A stretch of 6,919 bases of DNA, from the NCBI RefSeq assembly GCF_004138495.1, contig NZ_ML142853.1, positions 106,126-113,044 on the forward strand, read 5' to 3'. Position numbers and translations under genes: made by a program. Below are positions 1-6,071 of the stretch, piece after piece; positions within the stretch are counted from its first letter, which is position 1; every line of letters begins with the position of its first letter. The DNA comes from Phytoactinopolyspora endophytica. GTDB taxonomy: Bacteria; Actinomycetota; Actinomycetes; Jiangellales; Jiangellaceae. The notes beneath the pieces are model-generated. The model had not been told where the DNA came from and did not search any database. It was given only the letters and a program-made list of their open reading frames with translations.

Positions 1-945
<945 letters not shown>

Positions 946-954
946 CGTGATCCT

Positions 955-989
955 CCCGCCGGCCCCGACGTCGTTCTCCCCCCGGCGGG
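955..989 (-). promoter_or_regulatory. Leader hairpin overlapping the rtcB ribosome binding site
   Basis: On the rtcB transcript, CCGCCGGG-type arms at 989-982 and 962-955 are perfectly complementary over 8 bp, all G-C, with a 19-nt loop. The promoter-proximal arm pairs with the GGG that begins the GGGAGGA ribosome site at 957-951. The hairpin could therefore limit ribosome access to rtcB. The complementarity is seen directly; a regulatory role is inferred, since GC-rich leaders form such stems by chance fairly often. Confidence 0.4.
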
Positions 990-1015
990 CGAGACGCCCA
1001 GCCGGCCCTGCGCTC

Positions 1016-1021
1016 AGCGTA
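1016..1021 (-). promoter_or_regulatory. Possible -10 element of the rtcB promoter
   Basis: TACGCT on the minus strand fits the actinobacterial -10 consensus TANNNT. It would place the transcription start near 1009 and give a leader of about 64 nt that contains the hairpin at 955-989. No convincing -35 box is seen, so this is a weak call. Confidence 0.3.
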
Positions 1022-1055
1022 TGACAGGCAGGCGTACACCTGAGTGCTGAGAGAC

Positions 1056-1139
1056 GACGCGCGCCCTGCCAGCAGCCGGGAGGGACGCACGCCCTGCCGG
1101 CACGAAGAGGGGATGCGCGCCCGTCAGCGGTATGCCGGT
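1056..1139. repeat. Three imperfect tandem repeats of 28 bp in the rtcB/TOPRIM divergent region
   Basis: Units start at 1056, 1084 and 1112. Each opens with a core like GACGCGCGCCCTGCC; units 1 and 2 match at 17 of the first 19 bases (to GCA). Unit 3 is more diverged (GATGCGCGCCC, then shifted by one base). The array lies in the 274-nt non-coding gap between two divergent genes, just upstream of the proposed rtcB promoter, which fits regulator binding sites spaced by nearly three helical turns. Nothing else is recognised in the gap; it has no tRNA-like fold and no convincing ORF. Confidence 0.55.
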
Positions 1140-1219
1140 CGCCAAAGATGTCTCCTCGTCGCGATACTTGATGCAAGAGGGCGTCCGTCGCACCGTCGCA
1201 GCACAGCGAATGAGGGCCG

Positions 1220-1858
1220 ATGAGAACCAGAGACCACGGTTGGCTCCCCGCGTCGCACGGCGCGGTTCAGGACGCCGTCACGGGCATCGACGTCGCGGAT
1301 GGGTCCTGTACGGCCGTGATCCTCGTCGAAGGACTGAGCGACTGCCGCGCGGTGCAGGCATGGGCCCAACGCTGTGACCGGGATCTGAGCGATGAAGGGA
1401 TCGGCGTCGTACCGATGGGCGGCGCCACGAACATCGGCCACTTCCTCGAGTATCTCGGTCCGCACGGGCTGGATCTCGAGCTGGCGGGCATGTGCGACGC
1501 CCGCGAAGAGAGCCACTTCCTTCGAGGACTTGAGCGGGCCGGGTTCGGCCACGGTCTCTCCCGGCGGGACATGGAGACGCTCGGCTTCTACGTCTGCGTC
1601 GAAGATCTCGAGGACGAGCTGATCCGGGCCCTGGGAACATCCCGTGTTGAACAGGCCGTCGCCGAGCAGGGCGAGCTGGCGTCTTTCCGCCTCCTGCAGA
1701 AACAGCCGGCTCAACGAGAACGGGATGTCGAGCAGCAACTTCATCGGTTCATGGGCAGCCGATCCGGACGCAAATCCCTCTACGCGAAGGTACTCGTCGA
1801 AGCGTTGGAGCTGAGCCACGCACCTCGACCATTGGAACGGATGCTCACCCATGTCTAA
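1220..1858 (+). CDS. Stand-alone TOPRIM protein of the OLD-nuclease type
   Basis: The 212-aa protein is a TOPRIM nucleotidyltransferase/hydrolase domain like the C-terminal half of OLD-family nucleases, with no ATPase domain. Visible motifs are ILVEG (Glu37, the conserved metal-site glutamate, then Asp41), the glycine-rich turn GGATNIG at 68-73, and GMCDAREE at 90-97 (Asp93, with Glu96/97 as second acid, in place of DxD). These are followed by FYVCVEDLEDELIRALG and a basic FMGSRSGRK segment near 178-185, both recurrent in actinobacterial homologues as I recall them. A metal-dependent cut or join of nucleic acid is expected from the fold; the substrate is unknown. ATG 1220 is the first start after an in-frame TGA at 1211-1213. 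GAGGG at 1212-1216 is a ribosome site placed unusually close (3 nt). It is divergent from rtcB; the alpha/beta hydrolase follows after 28 nt. Confidence 0.85.
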   Translation: MRTRDHGWLPASHGAVQDAVTGIDVADGSCTAVILVEGLSDCRAVQAWAQRCDRDLSDEGIGVVPMGGATNIGHFLEYLGPHGLDLELAGMCDAREESHFLRGLERAGFGHGLSRRDMETLGFYVCVEDLEDELIRALGTSRVEQAVAEQGELASFRLLQKQPAQRERDVEQQLHRFMGSRSGRKSLYAKVLVEALELSHAPRPLERMLTHV

Positions 1859-1886
1859 TCGATCCGAATCGCATTAGACTCCGCAC
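1856..1886 (+). promoter_or_regulatory. Leaderless promoter of the alpha/beta hydrolase, with an inverted repeat
   Basis: TAGACT at 1875-1880 fits the TANNNT -10 consensus and is followed by exactly 6 nt before the GTG at 1887, so the first transcribed base would be the start codon. No ribosome site precedes the GTG, which supports a leaderless mRNA. TAATCGAT (1856-1863) and ATCGCATTA (1868-1876) form an inverted repeat with one bulged base and a 4-nt centre, running from the upstream stop codon into the -10; it may be an operator. The -35 region is weak. Confidence 0.55.
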
Positions 1887-2753
1887 GTGCTGACAGAGAT
1901 CGATCTCGAACTGAACGACGGGCGCACGTTGCATGTCTACGACACCGCAGCCGGCGACGACACCGCCGACGACACCGATAGCCGCCTGGCCGTCGTCTGG
2001 CACCACGGCACACCGAACATCGGCGAGCCGCCCGAGCCACTGATGCCCGCGGCCGCCGAGCGCGGCATCCGATGGGTGTCGTATGACCGCCCCAGTTATG
2101 GCGGATCGTCTCCCCACCCAGGCCGGGACGTAGGGTCGGCCGCCTCCGACGTCGCGGAGATCGCCGACGCGTTGGGCATCGAACGGTTCGCCGTCATGGG
2201 CCATTCCGGCGGCGGTCCGCACGCACTGGCATGTGCCGCGCTCCTGCCGGAACGTGTGCTCGCTGCGGTATGCGGGTCCGGCCTGGCCCCGTTCGACGCC
2301 GACGGGCTCGACTGGTACGCGGGAATCGGACCAGCGGGCGCTGCGGAGCTGCGCGCTGCGACCATCGGACGAGAGGCACTCGAGGACCTCCTGGCGTCCA
2401 CCGAGTTCGATCCGGAACAGTTCACGCCCGCCGATCACGCCGCGCTTTCCGGCCCATGGGGATGGCTCGGCATGATCGCCGGGAAAGCCCTGGAAGGCGG
2501 CCTGGACGGGATGCTCGACGACGACATGGCCTACGTCTCCCCGTGGGGATGCGACCCCGCGCAGATCAGGTCACCAGCCCTGATCCTGCACGGTGGACAG
2601 GATCGGATGGTGCCCAGTTCGCACGGTGCCTGGCTCGCGCAGCACATCCGTTCCGCGGAGCTGTGGATGCGCCCCGACGACGGCCACGTCTCGGTTCTCA
2701 GCGCCGGCGAAGCGGCCCTGGACTGGCTGCTCGAACACGCCCGCCGTGCCTGA
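1887..2753 (+). CDS. Alpha/beta hydrolase fold protein
   Basis: This is a 288-aa serine hydrolase of the alpha/beta fold, of the usual length, with no signal peptide. Motifs in order: HHGTP at 39-43 (oxyanion loop), SYDRPSYGGS at 65-74, the nucleophile elbow GHSGGG at 105-110 (Ser107), the acid loop GGQDRMVP (Asp239) and the catalytic histidine in DDGHVSV (His267). A cap region lies at about 135-215. The family includes esterases, epoxide hydrolases and haloperoxidase-like enzymes, and the substrate cannot be told. Residues 23-31 (GDDTADDTD) are an acidic insert encoded by a short GACGACACC duplication. The GTG start is set by the leaderless promoter. The GNAT-like gene begins 16 nt after the stop. 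Confidence 0.9.
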   Translation: MLTEIDLELNDGRTLHVYDTAAGDDTADDTDSRLAVVWHHGTPNIGEPPEPLMPAAAERGIRWVSYDRPSYGGSSPHPGRDVGSAASDVAEIADALGIERFAVMGHSGGGPHALACAALLPERVLAAVCGSGLAPFDADGLDWYAGIGPAGAAELRAATIGREALEDLLASTEFDPEQFTPADHAALSGPWGWLGMIAGKALEGGLDGMLDDDMAYVSPWGCDPAQIRSPALILHGGQDRMVPSSHGAWLAQHIRSAELWMRPDDGHVSVLSAGEAALDWLLEHARRA

Positions 2754-2757
2754 GGGA
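2752..2757 (+). promoter_or_regulatory. Ribosome binding site supporting the GTG start at 2770
   Basis: GAGGGA overlaps the hydrolase stop codon (TGA 2751-2753) and lies 12 nt before GTG 2770. An in-frame GTG at 2746, overlapping the hydrolase stop, has no such site. Similarity to the decayed copy at 5067 also begins at GTG GAT CC, which favours 2770. Confidence 0.45.
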
Positions 2758-2769
2758 ATAGCCGCGCCG

Positions 2770-3450
2770 GTGGATCCCCGTGCCGTGATCGCGGCCCGGA
2801 ACAACGCCGACTGGTGTGCCGTGGTGTGTCGGATGCACCACGTGGAGACGAGGTTCGACGACGACGCGTGGGTGGCGTCGCGTCGCACGCCGCCGCTGTA
2901 TCCGGATGCGGTGACGCTCAGCCCGCATCCGTCACCGGTCGAGATACTGCGCAGCATCGACGACTCTCCTGGATGCTCGATCAAGGACAGCTTCGCCTCG
3001 CTCGAGCTGTCCCAGCATGGCTTCCGGCCGCTGTTCGACGCCGAGTGGATCTACCGCGATCCGGCTCGGCGTCACGATGATTCGGGCCTGCGGTGGAGCG
3101 TCATCCACACAGCAGTGGAGCTGGCCGAATGGGGCCGCGCACACGGCAACGGAGACGTCTTCCACGCGGCGCTGCTCGAAGATCCGGCCGTGGCGATCGT
3201 CGTCGCACACGAGGGGGATGCTGTCGCTGCAGGGGCCGTCGCCAACCGCAGCGAAGCCGTCGTCGGGATCTCGAACCTCTTCACCGTGACGGCCGCCGAG
3301 GACCAGGCGTGGCCCGGAGCCGTCACCGCGATCTCCGACCGCTTCCCCGGCCTGCCACTGGTCGGATACGAGGACGGGCCAAGCCTGGAAGCAGCCCGCC
3401 GTGCCGGTTTCACCAGCGTCGGACCGTTGCGCATCTGGCTGAAGGATTAA
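2770..3450 (+). CDS. GNAT-like protein (probable acetyltransferase fold), 226 aa
   Basis: I recognise an actinobacterial family usually annotated as GNAT N-acetyltransferase or hypothetical. The N-terminal part has NNADWCAVVCR (11-21), PPLYPDAVTL (41-50) and the GCSIKDSF segment (68-75). The C-terminal half (about 105-226) follows a GNAT-like strand pattern: VAIVVAHEGD, GAVANRSEAVVGISNL, then EAARRAGFTSVGPLRIW at the end, the place of the usual ALGF segment. The classic QxxGxG/A acetyl-CoA loop is not obvious, so activity is uncertain. It begins 16 nt after the hydrolase stop and is probably co-transcribed with it. Upstream in-frame starts (2593, 2746) lie in the hydrolase gene and are less likely. 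A shortened, frameshifted copy is at 5067-5364. Confidence 0.8.
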   Translation: MDPRAVIAARNNADWCAVVCRMHHVETRFDDDAWVASRRTPPLYPDAVTLSPHPSPVEILRSIDDSPGCSIKDSFASLELSQHGFRPLFDAEWIYRDPARRHDDSGLRWSVIHTAVELAEWGRAHGNGDVFHAALLEDPAVAIVVAHEGDAVAAGAVANRSEAVVGISNLFTVTAAEDQAWPGAVTAISDRFPGLPLVGYEDGPSLEAARRAGFTSVGPLRIWLKD

Positions 3451-3555
3451 CCAGCACCGAGAGCCACACGCATTCGCCGTCGGAGCTCGGCGGGCAAGGT
3501 CTTTCCCCGGTGATCAACCTGATCGTCGATGGCGGCCGTTCGCCTCGCTTGACGT

Positions 3556-3771
3556 TCATGAACCAGAGAACGAGAGACCCCTCGCTTCCAGCTCCTGTTC
3601 GAGTATCCGAATCGCTTTAGGGCCGACGCCGTGGATCTTCAACAGGTCCGCGGACGTCACCTCGGTCAGCTGGTCATACCGCGTGTAGCCGTTAACGGCC
3701 AGCTCGCGACGGGCCGTCTTGCCGATACCATGCGGAAACTCCGTCGGTACCGGCGCGTCCGTAGCCGCCAT
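3556..3771 (-). CDS. Small helix-hairpin-helix protein, 71 aa
   Basis: Residues 12-30 (FPHGIGKTARREL...) and 43-60 (LLKIHGVGPKAIRILEQEL) form two helix-hairpin-helix-like units with the HGxGxxA signature. The arrangement resembles the RNA polymerase alpha C-terminal domain fold and small DNA-binding HhH proteins, so binding to nucleic acid is likely, but no enzymatic domain is present. ATG 3771 is chosen for the strong GAGGAGGAG at 3784-3776 with 4-nt spacing. Upstream in-frame codons to 3849 lack a ribosome site. The gene is convergent with the GNAT-like gene (105-nt gap, no clear terminator) and divergent from the transglutaminase-like gene. Confidence 0.8.
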   Translation of the reverse strand: MAATDAPVPTEFPHGIGKTARRELAVNGYTRYDQLTEVTSADLLKIHGVGPKAIRILEQELEARGLSFSGS

Positions 3772-3806
3772 CGCGCTCCTCCTCAGCTGCCGCATCGATG
3801 CCGTCG

Positions 3807-3812
3807 ACCTTA
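3807..3812 (-). promoter_or_regulatory. Possible -10 element for the helix-hairpin-helix gene
   Basis: TAAGGT on the minus strand fits TANNNT and lies 35 nt before the ATG, leaving room for a short leader with the strong ribosome site. No good -35 box is seen. Confidence 0.3.
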
Positions 3813-3850
3813 GCGGTCCCATCGGACATACGAGCCCACTAGGTGACACG

Positions 3851-3934
3851 CCGGCTGAACACGTGGCGAACGCGTTGACTCGGCAACGTCAGCCGCGGTG
3901 CCGGCCGAACACTTCCAGGACCCGTTGACTCGGC
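3851..3934. repeat. Two imperfect direct repeats of 34 bp, 50 bp apart, upstream of the transglutaminase-like gene
   Basis: Copies at 3851-3884 and 3901-3934 match at 27 of 34 positions, both beginning CCGGCYGAACAC and ending in the identical GTTGACTCGGC. Each contains TTGACT (3875-3880 and 3925-3930), close to a -35 TTGACA, but no TANNNT lies at the right distance from either. They may be binding sites or a small local duplication. The 255-nt stretch 3772-4026 otherwise holds only the ribosome site GGAGG at 4017-4021. Confidence 0.5.
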
Positions 3935-4026
3935 CCCTGGGGAAGAGTCCAGGCTCGATGCTCATAGGGATCGGACCTACATCGTCGCGCACCCGTCGCA
4001 CCAGACATCAGCCGTTGGAGGCCCCG

Positions 4027-4959
4027 ATGGTCACACCCACAGAGCAACTCCCCACGCCCACCACACTCGACCTCTACACGCAGCCCGCGACAATGACCTC
4101 TCTCGCACGGCACGCCGATCTGCTCCAGGGCCTGCCGCACGACGTCGCCGAGCTCGCGAAGGTGCTGCAAGGCCTGGTCGTCCACGAGCATCTGACCGAG
4201 TTGTACGGCTTCAAGCTTTCCGACAAGCGTCGCCAGACCGTCCACATACGCCCAGCGGAGCAGTTCCTGGAGCGGATCCACGCCGAGGACGGCAGGCCGC
4301 TGACCGAGCCGCGCACCCCCGAGAACCGCGTGGCAGGCTGTTGTCGTCACTTCACCGTCCTGTTCGTCGCATTGCTACGCCATCAGGGCGTGCCGGCCCG
4401 TGCACGCTGCGGCTTCGGCGGCTACCTCAGTACTGAGACCTTCGAGGACCATTGGGTCGCCGAGTACTTCAACGCCGACCACGGACGCTGGATCCTGGTC
4501 GACGCCCAGATCGACGACGTGCTGCGCGGCGGGCTCCCGAACGGCTTCGACGCCACCGACGTCAGCCGCGACGAGTTCGTCATCGCCGGCGACGCCTGGG
4601 CGAGTTGCCGGGCGGGTGACGCCGACCCGTCGTCGTTCGGTTTCAGCCACCTCAACCAGGGCGGCTACTGGTGGATCGCCGGCAACCTGTTGCGCGACGT
4701 CGCCGCGCTGAACAACATGGAGATGCTGCCGTGGGATGTCTGGGGTGCGATGCCGGGGGTGGATCAACCCATCGACGACGACCAGGTCCGCCTCTTCGAC
4801 CGCCTCGCAGCGCTCACCCGGTCTCCGGACGCCGGCGTGGACGAGCTGAGCAGCGCTTACCACGACGACGAACGTGTCCGCGTGCCACGGACCGTCATCA
4901 ACGCCATCCGGCTCCGCAACGAGGAGATCACATCGTCTCGCACCAGATCTGATCGTTGA
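4027..4959 (+). CDS. Transglutaminase-like (papain-fold) protein, 310 aa
   Basis: It carries a transglutaminase-core domain with the Cys-His-Asp triad visible: Cys106 in AGCCRHF, His142 in EDHWVAEYF and Asp159 in ILVDAQID. Before it, residues 27-85 hold a helical segment with HADLLQGLPHDV and HIRPAEQFLERI. After it come GDAWASCRAGDADP (188-200) and a conserved GGYWWIAGNLLRDVAALNNMEMLPWDVWG region (212-240). The family is common in actinobacteria, with peptidase- or amide-transfer chemistry expected and the substrate unknown. There is no signal peptide or membrane segment, so it is cytoplasmic. The start is fixed by GGAGG at 4017-4021, 5 nt before ATG 4027. Reading could extend in frame to 3898, but that part shows no family match. 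A decayed 3' piece of a relative lies at 5906-6025. Confidence 0.88.
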   Translation: MVTPTEQLPTPTTLDLYTQPATMTSLARHADLLQGLPHDVAELAKVLQGLVVHEHLTELYGFKLSDKRRQTVHIRPAEQFLERIHAEDGRPLTEPRTPENRVAGCCRHFTVLFVALLRHQGVPARARCGFGGYLSTETFEDHWVAEYFNADHGRWILVDAQIDDVLRGGLPNGFDATDVSRDEFVIAGDAWASCRAGDADPSSFGFSHLNQGGYWWIAGNLLRDVAALNNMEMLPWDVWGAMPGVDQPIDDDQVRLFDRLAALTRSPDAGVDELSSAYHDDERVRVPRTVINAIRLRNEEITSSRTRSDR

Positions 4960-4975
4960 CCCCGGCTGTTCCCGC

Positions 4976-5066
4976 ATGGCCACGTCTGATCGATTCGAGT
5001 ACGAAGATCCAGCCACGGTGCTGGCCGAGCTCCGAGAGATCAGGAAGACAGCCGCACACTGCGTCG
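4976..5066 (+). other. Possible remnant of an unrecognised coding region before the GNAT-like pseudogene
   Basis: From ATG 4976 the frame reads MATSDRFEYEDPATV followed by LAELREIRKTAAHC, a natural-looking charged and helical sequence. It then runs out of frame into the start of the GNAT-like pseudogene at 5067. No ribosome site or -10 precedes it. It could be the N-terminus of a lost gene joined to the pseudogene by deletion, or chance coding in GC-rich DNA. I do not recognise a family. Confidence 0.25.
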
Positions 5067-5364
5067 GTGGATCCTCACGTCGCGATGGCGATCCGGAACA
5101 ATACGGAATGGTGCGAGCTCGTATGCCGGCAGCATGGCGTGGAGACGAGCTTCGGCCCCGACGCGTGGGTGGCCCTGCGTCTACCGCGAGCCCACCGAAC
5201 GGCACGACGTGTCCGGCCTGCGTTGGAGCGTCGTACGAACGCCGGAGAACCTGGTCGCCTGGCGCCAAGCACACGGCGACGGGGACGTATTCCCAAACCT
5301 GCAAGTGGCCCACCGTGCCGGCTTCACCAGCGTCGGACCATTGCGCATCTGGTTGAAAGGCTGA
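5067..5364 (+). pseudogene. Decayed copy of the GNAT-like gene at 2770-3450
   Basis: From GTG 5067 the sequence follows the intact gene (VDPHVAMAIRNNTEWCELVCR versus its NNADWCAVVCR region) up to base 5180. It then jumps to the equivalent of 3051: 167 bp (2884-3050) are missing and the frame shifts. The second part (YREPTERHDVSGLRWSV to HGDGDVF) runs in another frame, then jumps again with loss of 216 bp (72 codons, in frame), and ends with RAGFTSVGPLRIWLKG and TGA at 5362-5364. The lengths reconcile exactly: 298 + 167 + 216 = 681. The last 45 coding bases before the divergent ends match at 41 positions. The deletions remove the core of the fold, so no working product is expected. Confidence 0.85.
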
Positions 5365-5397
5365 TCAACTCTCGACTAAGCGCCTATCGGGCTATCA

Positions 5398-5727
5398 CTA
5401 CCGCTCGCTTCGGCGCAGCTGCCAGCAGACGGCAGCTGCGAGCATCGCACCTGCCATAAGCAGTGATCCGAACGTCACCAGATGGTTCCCGTAGACCGCT
5501 TCCTTAGCGTCGGAATCGTCAAACGCCCCGTGATACATCACCATCCCGACAATGAAGGCCACTGCGCCCAAAACGAACATAAACGTCGGCCACGGGTTCC
5601 GCCGCTCCCATATACCACCCCACCCAGCCCAACGCCCTAGCCCAGCGCCCTCGTGGTTGACCCGCCGGTCGTACTTGGGGTCGACGAACCGGTTGTACGT
5701 GTTGTACGTCGGCTTCTCTTTAGACAT
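5398..5727 (-). CDS. Small membrane protein with two transmembrane helices, 109 aa
   Basis: The N-terminal 47 residues are polar and aromatic-rich (YNTYNRFVDPKYDRR, then GLGRWAGWGGIWERR). Two hydrophobic segments follow, at about 48-68 (FMFVLGAVAFIVGMVMY) and 82-102 (LVTFGSLLMAGAMLAAAVCW), joined by an acidic loop DDSDAKE; the tail QLRRSER is basic. The basic tail and basic region before helix 1 suggest both ends are inside. I do not recognise a named family. ATG 5727 is chosen for GGGAGGT at 5739-5733 with 5-nt spacing; in-frame sequence further upstream lacks a ribosome site and looks non-coding. It sits on the opposite strand between two pseudogenes and is less GC-rich than its neighbours, so it may have a separate origin. 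Confidence 0.75.
   Translation of the reverse strand: MSKEKPTYNTYNRFVDPKYDRRVNHEGAGLGRWAGWGGIWERRNPWPTFMFVLGAVAFIVGMVMYHGAFDDSDAKEAVYGNHLVTFGSLLMAGAMLAAAVCWQLRRSER
5414..5440 (-). terminator. Perfect 10-bp stem with 7-nt loop at the 3' end of the membrane-protein gene
   Basis: CGCAGCTGCC at 5414-5423 and GGCAGCTGCG at 5431-5440 are exact inverse complements around a 7-nt loop, and each arm holds the palindrome CAGCTG. The hairpin lies inside the last 15 codons of the minus-strand gene, with no T-run after it. It could help end transcription or stabilise the 3' end, also for transcripts arriving from the pseudogene on the other strand. Role inferred; structure seen directly. Confidence 0.4.
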
Positions 5728-5747
5728 GCATGACCTCCCACGCGCGG

Positions 5748-5753
5748 ACGATA
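5748..5753 (-). promoter_or_regulatory. Possible -10 element for the membrane-protein gene
   Basis: TATCGT on the minus strand fits TANNNT and would start transcription near 5741, just ahead of the ribosome site at 5739-5733, giving a leader of about 14 nt. The -35 region is not convincing. The rest of 5741-5905 shows no gene. Confidence 0.35.
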
Positions 5754-5905
5754 CCGCAGGTGCGCCTCTGGGCCCCCACGATGCGCTATACGCGCGCTTG
5801 CGAGATGTGCCTGAACGCGACAGTTCAAGCCGCACGCGAAGATGACCACGTCGTTTCCGCGTAGAACCCTGATTCTTCCCTGGGGGCAAGGTTGGCAACT
5901 ACTTC

Positions 5906-6025
5906 GGCGGCTGGTGGATCGGCGGCAACTTGATGCGCGACGTCGCCACGCTGAACAACGTTGAGCGCGTCGGCGTGCCACGGACCGTCATCAACGCCAT
6001 CCGGTTCCGCAACGAGGAGATCTGA
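5906..6025 (+). pseudogene. Decayed 3' fragment of a transglutaminase-like gene
   Basis: The frame reads GGWWIGGNLMRDVATLNN then VERVGVPRTVINAIRFRNEEI and TGA at 6023-6025. It matches residues 212-231 and 283-301 of the intact protein at 4027-4959, with the 50 codons between removed (150 bp, 4723-4872, in frame). Identity is 48 of 54 bases in the first block and 54 of 57 in the second, including a perfect 32-base run (5973-6004 versus 4880-4911). The frame is closed upstream by TGA 5870-5872 with no plausible start, and the catalytic core is absent, so it is a relic. It stops after NEEI, whereas the intact gene has ten extra residues. Confidence 0.85.
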
Positions 6026-6035
6026 CGGAATTGCG

Positions 6036-6071
6036 GCGACACCCCGCGATCCGCGCACCTATGCTGACCGG
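6036..6071 (+). promoter_or_regulatory. Leaderless promoter of the cytidine-deaminase-like gene
   Basis: TATGCT at 6060-6065 fits TANNNT and is followed by exactly 6 nt before ATG 6072, so the transcript would begin at the start codon. GCGACA at 6036-6041 (18-nt spacer) is a partial -35 match. No ribosome site precedes the ATG. The layout is the same as at the hydrolase gene (1875-1887). Confidence 0.6.

Noticed and set aside
1124..1852. Long open frame on the minus strand, 242 codons, opposite the TOPRIM gene
   Set aside because: It is a mirror of a well-supported gene on the plus strand; GC-rich codon bias keeps the antisense frame open. No family motif or ribosome site.
1845..2438. Minus-strand open frame opposite the alpha/beta hydrolase
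   Set aside because: Antisense shadow of a gene with a complete catalytic triad; no motif or ribosome site.
2593..2769. Upstream start for the GNAT-like gene within the hydrolase gene
   Set aside because: Similarity to the decayed copy begins at GTG 2770, and the extension is an out-of-frame reading of the hydrolase.
3451..3555. Possible terminator between the convergent GNAT-like and HhH genes
   Set aside because: Only short weak pairings were found (for example GATCA/TGATC with a 3-nt loop); not enough to call.
3898..4026. N-terminal extension of the transglutaminase-like protein to an upstream ATG
   Set aside because: The ATG at 4027 has GGAGG at ideal spacing; the extension overlaps the repeat region and has no family-like sequence.
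4375..5313. Long open frame on the minus strand, 312 codons
   Set aside because: It spans the antisense of the transglutaminase-like gene and the pseudogene, two unrelated regions, and its translation has no recognisable domain.
5741..5880. Possible tRNA or small RNA near GCGACAGTTCAAGCC
   Set aside because: A fragment resembles a T-loop, but no acceptor stem, anticodon arm or complete cloverleaf can be drawn.
5728..5898. Upstream extension of the 109-aa membrane protein
   Set aside because: The ATG at 5727 has a strong ribosome site; the extension is arginine-rich, low in structure and partly opposite the relic's flank.
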